A stretch of 30,165 nucleotides of DNA from positions 1-30,165 of the forward strand of contig JAAAKB020209131.1 in assembly GCA_010014835.2 (NCBI GenBank). Direction: 5' to 3'. Made by a program: the position numbers and the translations under genes. Positions 22,159 through 30,165 of the stretch are shown here, one piece after another (position 1 is the first letter of the stretch; each line of letters opens with the position of its first letter). The DNA comes from Apostichopus leukothele. Taxonomy: Eukaryota; Echinodermata; Holothuroidea; Aspidochirotida; Stichopodidae. The notes beneath the pieces are model-generated. The model searched no databases. It saw nothing but the letters and a program-made list of their open reading frames with translations, and was not told the DNA's origin.

Positions 22159-22295
22159 CTCACAACTACAAGAAATATTTATTTAAAAATTCCAATTTCT
22201 TCTTCACCATGAACCGACAAATTACTGCTCTCTATGCTTCTGTTCTTGGTGGTATTCCTCCAAATAGCATCATCACTATCTTAGAAAACGACTAA
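22159..22295 (+). CDS. Possible terminal exon of an unrecognised gene
   Basis: A pyrimidine-rich acceptor (CTCTCCATTGTAG) is followed, in phase 1, by 44 open codons ending in TAA at 22293-22295. The other two phases stop earlier. The peptide runs from HNYKKYLFKNSNFFF through MNRQITALYASVLGG to IPPNSIITILEND. It has a basic start, a short hydrophobic middle and an acidic end. I do not recognise a family. It is not the C-terminus expected of the methyltransferase upstream, although the phase would allow a join. No partner exon was found on either side. Chance is a real possibility in 30 kb of AT-rich DNA, and no polyadenylation signal close downstream was convincing. Confidence 0.15.
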
Positions 22296-23190
22296 TTGTA
22301 TACCCTTGACCGATCAGCAGCAAAACTATAAAAGGAAAATCTCCGAAAAGTTGGCTTAAAAACAAGAACAGCAAAGAAAAAGAAAAAGAGAGAGGGATGA
22401 ATAACCGAAATGCTGTTAATACTACTATTCCCAAATTCGTGAATTACAATAACTCCACTACGAGACAAGTAGTACGAAGATCCCTGTGCTCCGCTAAGAA
22501 GAAGACTTTTGGATGACAACACAGAGACAAGAAATGCAATGCCGAATTGAGAAACAGGGTTACGTGACTTCCGTGTTCTATGCAACAGTGATCTCACCCA
22601 GGCGCGTGGAATTCCGACGCACCAATGACTTGATCTGATCGGATTCAGTAAAAGGAGATTAATGTCAAAAGTGTGCAACTTAAGGGAATCAAACTGTCAA
22701 TTTGCTATAATCCAAGGGCTAAAGTCACTGAAATTTCTATTGAAATAGCAGGGATAACCAGAAGTTAATATGGAGAATTGACGCTTTTTTTCCAGTAATT
22801 CTTGTCGATTAAATGTAAGAAGCTATAAGCTGCTTACTGTTGTGAGTGACGATAAAACAGGAAGTGTGCCTTCTGTTGTGACTATAGTACTGAGAATGCA
22901 GAAACAGTTTAGGTAGAGAGTGTGCTGTGCTATGGAGATATGTCCACGGCATTTAATGTTGTGGTCATCAAAACTATTTTAGAAACGGATATATGTCATT
23001 CCTTCCCTCGTAAATTATCGAAGAACGCAAACCTGTTCCTTAAGTCTTAGATTGATAGAAATGAATTCAACAGCCTGAAGAATGTTCCAGGGAGTTGAGT
23101 AAAGCATGCATCTATCAAAATGATGAACTGATAACCTTGAGTCCTCGAACCCGGCAAAAAAGAAACGCAATGTACGGCAAACAATAACTT
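22296..23190. other. Non-coding stretch
   Basis: The longest frame in the window (128 codons, minus strand, 22292-22678) lies here. Its translation is Ser/Phe-rich and basic with a run of Phe from an A-rich tract, and it lacks any recognised domain. I treat it as chance. Confidence 0.45.
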
Positions 23191-23230
23191 ATGTATATAC
23201 GTTTATATATATATATGTATACATATAGGC

Positions 23231-23267
<37 letters not shown>

Positions 23268-23279
23268 TTATATATTTAT
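23191..23279. repeat. TA microsatellite with inverted symmetry
   Basis: Alternating (TA)n and TATACATA/TATGTATA units. The tract is self-complementary over most of its length and likely to form hairpins. Confidence 0.92.
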
Positions 23280-23657
23280 CAGGTTTAACTGCAGTGAAGA
23301 GCTACTCGTCGCAAGCGTTTCATAATTCCACAATGTCCTCATGTGTTTCATGGAAGACATCCCAAAGTACGGTACGTAACGGTATCGTAAGAAATAAGTA
23401 TGTTCTGCTTATGTACGGAAATATACGGTAGCCTCCAATAACTCAAATTCAGGGTAGGTGTTTCTGGTATGGAAACTTTGTAGTTCCGGCAATATTGTTT
23501 ACACAGTCATACAGTGTAAACGTGCAATGTAAATTACAGATTAAAGTATTTAGAAAGAAACGTTGGAAGTAAATGCTTTGTATTAAGTAGGGCCTATTGC
23601 ATGGCTTAACTGTCACCCAATTGGTAAATGTTCACATTTGAAATTGTCTTAAGTCAT
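23280..23657. other. Non-coding stretch
   Basis: No exon recognised. Some short GTACGG/TACGGTA repeats occur at 23369-23428. Confidence 0.5.
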
Positions 23658-23845
23658 GGGTGGATTCAGAACTTTATAAAGTAGCCGTTGTGGCACTTGG
23701 GACCTTAAATCCGACTCCCTACTTGGAGCAGCCCACACTAGGTCTGAACGCAAGATTATGCAAATACCAACCTTAAAATTATTGTGTGAGGTTGAAATGG
23801 GGATGGGGTGCAACCCCATTCTATCCAAACACTTGATCTGCGCCC
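23658..23845. mobile_element. Diverged MITE, copy 2 (GGGTGGATTCAG family)
   Basis: The left end GGGTGGATTCAGAAC and the right end (minus strand GGGCGCAGATCAAGTG) are diverged forms of the GGGCGGATCCAAG terminus at 885. GTGAGGTTGAA (23786-23796) sits about 50 bp inside the right end, at the same place as in copy 1. It is non-coding and shorter than copy 1. Short frames on both strands cross it and have no meaning. Confidence 0.45.
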
Positions 23846-24849
23846 GGAAGCCTATTAACAGCTTATTCAAGTTACAGATTTACAACACTTCCAAGGTATT
23901 GTTTGCAGAATTTGCTAGGGATATTTATGTCCTTCAACGTGGCCAATCTTCCAAAGTGTTGCCAACTCTTTGAGTAGTTGACGCAAATGTTTCAATTGTC
24001 ACTAGCATGCAGTTTCAACACAATGTGACAAATTGGCAAACGCTCTCGGTAGTGATTATCTCCGCATGAGTATGTTACCCGTGTTCACTTCATACATTGT
24101 ACACTTTCAAGATTCATTCACGTACACCTTGTGTTACTGGTAAGAGTTTGGCGGGTGTTTACCATATATACATATGAACAATATCAGATAGGCCTACATA
24201 CCAACTGTTACGATCGACGTACATATAACACAAAACTACCAGGCGGGAAATATATCCATCGAAACATCAGAGTTAAATCAAACTGTGTAATTGGTGTGTT
24301 TTGATGTCTGTGTGAAAGAAAGGGTTTTATGACCTTGACAGAGACGCCTGCCGCTCTGCCCGTGACACCTGGTAGCACAGGTGCAAATATTCCTATATAG
24401 ATATAGGGTCACAAGACGTTGCACTTGAGGTATCAAACACGAGTTGTCGTTAACTGATTAATATTTCCGGCATTCCATTCTGTCTACGTATAGTTTTAAG
24501 AAAAATGTTGACATTATTTGGGGTTGACCACAATAGGTGTGGACGAAGGGTAAGTTTGTTCCTTGTCCCCATCTCTATGCATGGGCTTTTCTAGATCATG
24601 TAATATACCGCCCTAAATGACTCAAATATCATGTATAGGAGAGCTAACTGCGTAACTAGTTATCAAAATCAACAAGAAAAATGAAAAGCAAAATATGTTT
24701 CAACCAGAAGACCCATGATGCCTCTGCAGTAAACGCACGTTTCATCCCAAAAGTATAATGACCACAGAAATGTTTGATGTAGCACGACATATGGACGTAC
24801 GGTCATCTAGTCCGTCACATATTCAGACTTGTAGCAACAGGTGGTTCAT
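23846..24849. other. Non-coding stretch
   Basis: No exon recognised. TAGGCCTA lies at 24189-24196. Two small inverted repeats lie side by side: CACCTG/CAGGTG with a 6-bp loop (24366-24383) and CCTATA/TATAGG with a 4-bp loop (24392-24407). Confidence 0.5.
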
Positions 24850-25064
24850 TGAGCCAGGGCCGCCATTTTCATGGGGACCCCCAAGAGTTGGTGCCGACAT
24901 TTTTACTTTGGGAATCACTACTACCAGTCTGGAAAGGTAGCCACACAGTACCATATCTTGGTCTCTAAAATTGATGGCTTTGTGTCCAGTGCAGTTTAGA
25001 AGGATTGAGGGCCCCAGCTCTCACTCTTGACCTGGAGTCCATTAAACCCTAGCTACGCCACTGC
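24850..25064 (-). mobile_element. Fragment of a GCAGTGGCGTAGC-type DNA transposon or MITE
   Basis: The right end CCCTAGCTACGCCACTGC (25047-25064) is, on the minus strand, the GCAGTGGCGTAGCTAGGG terminus found at the ends of many animal non-autonomous DNA elements. The left side has the related internal pattern GGGCCGCCATTTT...GGGGACCCCCAAGAG but not the terminal bases, so the left end is decayed or missing. The left boundary is approximate. Confidence 0.5.
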
Positions 25065-25861
25065 ACAAATCCTGTTGCAGCATACATACATGTTAGCATA
25101 GCACTAGTATAGCCAACTTCACAGTACCGATTCCGGAACATCCCTAGAATTGATTTCAGAAATGAAATGGTCTTGATGAGAAGGATAAGAAGATGATGAT
25201 GATGATCTTATACCATATCCCGGAAATATAAGATATTTACGGATTGCTGATTTAAAGGGGGAAACAAACCCAATCATCATCTTTAGCTTAGAGAACGACT
25301 GCCCCGAAGAGCTAAGAATAATCTTACTCCGTTTGGGAGATATCATATTTCAAAAATCATATCTCAGGGAGCTGTCATTGTGTCACTTTGAAATGTCGTA
25401 TACTGCCACTAGCATCTGACAAGCTTTTACTTTCTCTTTGTTTATCTATCCATATTTTCTACGTATTATGTTCACAGTGTTGACACGGAAACATACATTG
25501 TAATAGGTAGAGACAAATAACATAAAACATTGAAGCACAAACGGATCGATGATGTCATATTTTGACTTGATCAAGTCTTCGGCCTTGTGTTTGAAGGCAT
25601 ACTTAATATACATGATATATCTTAAATGGAATTAAAGTTTTCTTTTCTATTTGGGGAAGTTCTACATGACAGTTATCTCTATCACATAGACCATTGACGG
25701 TGGTTGGTGTTGTGTCGCCTTAACTTTTCACAACCATAGTATACTCGACGTCTTATCAAGTGTGTTTTCAAAGTAAGACCACATCTTATCAGATCGGAGG
25801 CTACTCCGATGTAATAAGAAATGACTTCCTGTACTACTCACCCTAACCTCTCTTTCCCACT
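25065..25861. other. Non-coding stretch
   Basis: No exon recognised. A short GAT repeat (GATGATGATGATGATC) lies at about 25191-25206. The 75-codon minus-strand frame across it is Ser-rich because of that repeat. Confidence 0.5.
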
Positions 25862-25908
25862 CATTATATCCCTCCCTCTCCCCTTCCCCTTCCTCTCCCC
25901 CTCCTCCG
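25862..25908. repeat. Polypyrimidine tract
   Basis: CCCTCCCTCTCCCCTTCCCCTT and CTCTCCCCCTCCTCC are nearly free of purines. The minus strand carries runs of G suited to triplex or quadruplex formation. Confidence 0.75.
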
Positions 25909-28900
25909 AATTTGATAAAGTTGACTTATAAGGTCGATCTTGATGGTTATTAGGAATTTAACTTTCTCACCAATGATTCTTTAAGGCTCGTATGTGCTAA
26001 AATTGTGCCAATTAGCCAGTGACTACAAATTAAGTAATTTATGACATCTGAAAGAATCCCCAAAGCATCCGTACCACAGCAGAGAGCAAAGAACAAAAAA
26101 AAAAGGAGAGTCCTCTATGATTAAGCCAATGAAGATGGTTCATTAAAATTTAAATGACATCAGGTGTTATAAATGAAAACTAATTACAATCTTATCTTGA
26201 AATAGGTCTCGCCTCCCCAGGTCAGCTAACCTTCTTCGTATATAGATAGTATGTACTATACTTCAGGTTAGCAATTTTAGTACAGCTTATAGACCAATCG
26301 GCAGGTGGTATTCTCCAAGTTGACTTTGTACATCATCGGTTAGACTAGTATCTGTTGCCCTATACATAGTACACTCGTCATCCTCCTACCCCTCAATCTC
26401 TTATCTCTCCAAAAAACGACAGCCCCGACATCTATGACTGCATGCAAGGACCGCCGGATATTCAAACTATTCCAAAGGGATTTCAACTACGGCATTCCTG
26501 GCGGTCTTTAAGCGTGTTCTGTAAATCGGTCCCATCTCATGTTATTGTTTCTTGCCTCTTAATTTTCATCAATTGATGATTTGCTATCTGGGGGAGCTCT
26601 TTTTTTTTTTTGACTTCTTCGAGAGGGTATCACGGATGCCAAGTTTCGCGAATAATCACAAGATACCAAAGAAAATATAAACATTCTTGGTTAAAACGAT
26701 TCCATAAAATGCAAGTTGGGCATGAAATTTCTTTGATTAAAAAATCTTTAGGGTAATCAGGAATTTCTATTCAAAAGGAAGAAGAATTGGCAACATTATT
26801 TGTCCCCATGTGGTCAAAAGAGAATTGCTCACATGGAATCTACGAAAATTGATATTGGTACCGTAGTAATAAAAAAGGGGGGAATGAAAAGTAAAACGAA
26901 CAAAAAGGGGGGTGGTGGAGAGAAAAGAATGTGCCACAGCTGGTAACAATGACAAAGGTAAAAGATTTGAAATAGCTGGATCCCACATGTGTGGTTACCT
27001 AAGAACCATGATATGAAAAAGACCAGGGGAGGTAAAGTGGTGCTGCTGTGACCGTTAAACAAATTGGTTTTTCTTCCGACTATGCTAACCCTCAAGATGC
27101 TACTTAAAGCAAGTTCAAATTACCAAGGTGAACACGTACTGCTGTGTTGCTCTAATCAACGCCTGTTTGCCAGTGTGTTTGTTGTAAATTTAAAAGGTAA
27201 TCATTATGATGGAATGTATATTGTCTTAAGGTGTCATAAATCATTGAGAGGGGGTATCGTGGTCGAGTTGTTTGCTCTAAAAAGCATGTCTCGACCAGAG
27301 AGCTCTGTTATGCCAAGAGGTCACATTTTCTTTGTGTCATGTCTGTGTGTGTGTTTCATCGAATTGCAAGTTTTGCTATATACTCGTGCGAATGGTTGAA
27401 ATACTATCTAAAGACGAATGTGACAGAGAGCGATTTAATATCACATTCTATTCTATTTTAATTTATTTTCGACCACCCTGGCGGTGGTTTCTCTTCACAG
27501 GTACAAAATGGTGGAAGTAGGATATATATAGCTAGCGCATCCCGGGGATTGGTTGTTTTTAAACATTGGAGAACTCGGAATTTGGTATACGGTTATAAAA
27601 CTTTACATTTTTGCTCGGAGTTGTTTACAACGTAGAGCGGTTTAGCCGTCACGGAAGTAGCCTACAGTATATAGAGTGTCAATTTGTAGTGAAACTGAAA
27701 ACACTGGCAGCATTTTGGATTCGCTAAGTGCATTTATGATTTTGCAACTGACTGCTATTAAATAATATAATTCCATAGCAATGACTCTAGTCAACTTTCT
27801 AGTAAAAATATGAATTAAAATCGATTTTGTATTTCGATTAACGGTTTACATGGATTAATTAATACTAATATGAAAATATGCCTGGACGACGAACTATAAC
27901 TCTTCTTCGACGAACTGAAAGGAATCATTGATTACTTGCTCCGTCACCTCAGGTATGGCGCACGAAGGGTTCAATCTGTGCCCGGGGCAGAAACTTCGAG
28001 GGACAGTGGGACACATGCGACTGAAAATCCGCCCGGCACAGGGTTACATACAACAAATGGAATCATCTGTGCATTCCATAACACATATTTTAATGTTAGT
28101 ATGCCTTTTTTTTCCAATTTGCCACTTTTTAATTACCAAAGAGCACTTTTATTAACTACAAAAATGGAAAGGGTAATATTTTTTTTACCACTAAAGGGGC
28201 ACTTCTTTTCAATGAAGTCAACTCGTAAAATATTCTTCTATTTACTTGTTGATAAAGTTTAGACACATATTAGACCACGTGTCTTACCATCATCTGTGTG
28301 AGACACGCTTACTATTTAGGGCCTAATTATTGACAAATTACGTTATTAATATGTGAGCATAAAACATTAAAACAGAGCAAAGATGACTTTGTCGAGATGT
28401 TAAACATTTAGTTCAGTCACCATCAGCCATAGTAACAATTTACTTTGAAACTCTACCTTAGCTCTGACATATCGTATAAGGTTTCAAACATCGCAGCCAC
28501 CTGCCTAAGTTCTTTTATCAGCTATAGGCATAGACTATATAAACTCCCGCCCGACGACTTCTTTTTCATTCCCATTCCGCTGCAAAAGGGGCTCAAACAA
28601 AATAGGTTTACTTTGCTACAACACGGTCATATTTGTGTCACCTTATATATAATGTGCCATAAATCCCCTTATTTAAAGACCTTTCGAACCTTCCCCCAAC
28701 TATTGTGACGTCATCCCGTCGTAGTCGTCGGGAGTTGTAGTAAACAAATTATATCATAAAACTTCAAAGTAAACAACGTATTCGTAAATTCTATGCATTC
28801 TTTGCATACTTTAAAAGCATTCAAATTGTAATAATATTTGAAAAGAGGAAAAACAACCCCAGGGAGACTCAAAAACCGATTGGCTATGACAATAGACAGC

Positions 28901-30049
28901 ATCATCATGATAAAGTTCAAAATATATTCAGTGGATTGTTCACTCACTCAAGTAACGAACTTAATATTTCCCTTCAAAAGTTTTTTTTTCCTCACGTGTT
29001 AGGTTTGATTGGAAGTTCAACTTACGGTAACATCTATAAAGAAACTATATAGTCATACATGTAGAAGGAACTAATATAGTTTTATCGTTCTATATCTGTC
29101 ATCAGATATGAATCTATATAGCTTATCATGGCTCGTGCATGCTTGCTCAAACGTAATTACCTCCAACAGGTTTTCAAAGCAGTTATAATTGTCTTTCCTA
29201 TACGAACAAACAATTTTGTCGTCTTAATTAAGTAAACATGCATATGCCAAAATATTCAGGACTCAATCCGTAAGGATCAGGGTTTGGCCTGCTTGAGGAG
29301 TCAATGATATACACAATCATGATTTTATCAAAACAAGAACATTTCTGTGTATACTGTCCAATGGCAGAAAGTTTTCGAATACGAAAGGACAAGTTGAAAC
29401 ACTTTACAGTTGATTATTGAGGACAGCCATTTTAATCATTGAGGCAATTCATCTATGTGTCCTAATTAATCCATAAAAAATAATCTGAAAGGTAAACATT
29501 TTCTAATTTTGCATACAATAATGTATATATTTCATGAGCTTTCTTGAAGCTGAAGCGTTATTTACGTAAACATTTTGAGTAAACAAAATTCCATGCATTA
29601 GCATCACTGGTCAACTCATTAAGTTTCATTTCCAAGGAATGCCTGACGAAAATATTCAGATTTTTTAATTTAGCCCTTTCTTAACTTGCAGTCTACATAT
29701 AAAGATTGTATTATATTTCATATGGCAGTGTAATATTAGTTTATGTTATCAAGTTTTTTTAAATAGAGACAAATACCAAAGTGTGACTAATTCGTAAAAA
29801 TACCCCCTGCAATCATGCTAGTATCTGATTCCTATATGGCTAATTATAACCAATATTAGTACTAATTGTATCATCATGTATATAAAGAGATATGGAAGTG
29901 AGATAGTCATTTATTGTTTGGCGTTGTGTATTGTTATCTTTTATCACTTACGCCTAATAAAACCCATTCTAAATCTGACAAACGTTGAAGATAATGTTTG
30001 TTGTTCAATTAAGTTACCTTATAGTGCTCATTATGGTTATAAGAAGAAC
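25909..30049. other. Non-coding stretch to the end of the window
   Basis: No exon that I trust. A 111-codon plus frame at 27064-27399 includes SLRGGIVVELF, which slightly resembles a methyltransferase strand 5, but the preceding metal motif is absent. A GC-rich patch at 27950-28050 is open in two frames and unidentified. TGACGTCA lies at 28706-28713. Confidence 0.45.
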
Positions 30050-30064
30050 GGGGGGGGGGGGGGG
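30050..30064 (+). repeat. Poly-G tract (15 G)
   Basis: The longest homopolymer G run in the window, preceded by AAGAAGAAC. Confidence 0.95.
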
Positions 30065-30165
30065 TTAGAAATAAATCTACTTCGTCAAAGGGTACACCCA
30101 ATCGTACATGAACTTTACTGATGATTTTCCCCCACCTTTTCGTTCCCCTTGCGTTTAACTTGATT

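Noticed and set aside
22292-22678. 128-codon minus-strand frame, the longest in the window
   Set aside because: Ser/Phe-rich with a Phe run from an A-rich tract, no domain, and no coding texture. Consistent with chance.
27064-27399. 111-codon frame with SLRGGIVVELF as methyltransferase strand 5
   Set aside because: No D-A-D-K before it at the right distance and no D-N after G-G-I. A clear splice acceptor in the right phase is missing.
27950-28050. GC-rich patch as an exon
   Set aside because: Two frames are open and neither shows a known domain. Splice signals are ambiguous.
1-30165. CRISPR array, rRNA, tRNA genes or retroelement genes
   Set aside because: No regularly spaced direct repeats, no tRNA-like T-loop plus D-loop pairs, no rRNA landmarks and no reverse transcriptase or capsid-like motifs were seen.

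Overview
This is AT-rich, intron-dominated eukaryotic DNA, almost certainly from a marine invertebrate animal. Open frames are short on both strands and split by good GT-AG splice sites. There are no bacterial-style operons. Microsatellites and remnants of small DNA transposons are scattered through it. Several copies of AGGCCTA, some inside the palindrome TAGGCCTA, hint at an echinoderm or related deuterostome; that is an impression, not proof.

The one gene I can defend lies at 2698-5369 on the plus strand. Three exons (2698-2882, 4341-4458, 5166-5369) join in frame with phases that fit exactly. They encode about 168 residues of a class I SAM-dependent O-methyltransferase of the caffeoyl-CoA O-methyltransferase type (Methyltransf_3). 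The N-terminal helical extension, the M-x-S-x-x-G-Q segment and the AKNILEIGTF/GYAA SAM motif resemble, from memory, the MysB group that methylates the cyclitol in mycosporine/gadusol (natural sunscreen) biosynthesis. The short 5' end and the catalytic 3' part (the region with the metal-binding D-A-D-K motif) were not found in the window. The copy is therefore either split by very long introns, incomplete, or broken.

Region by region: 1-2697 is upstream non-coding DNA with a purine tract, a diverged GGGCGGATCCA-type MITE (885-1140) and a degenerate 640-bp GTT/GTC repeat (1783-2420). The methyltransferase exons and introns follow, with a G-quadruplex motif 62 bases before the third exon and a TA/TCTA microsatellite directly after it. 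From about 5500 to 30165 I find no exon that I trust. This part holds a CAGTTG array (8395-8445), CT and GAA repeats, a 130-bp inverted-repeat element (10914-11043), a hAT-like MITE remnant (15591-15917), a second GGGTGGATTCAG MITE (23658-23845), the end of a CAGTGGCGTAGC-type element (about 24850-25064) and several poly-G/C tracts. A possible last exon of an unknown gene (22159-22295) is the best of the weak candidates.

Only one gene is visible, so nothing can be said about genes acting together. In particular no DHQS-like cyclitol synthase, the usual partner of a MysB-type enzyme, was recognised.
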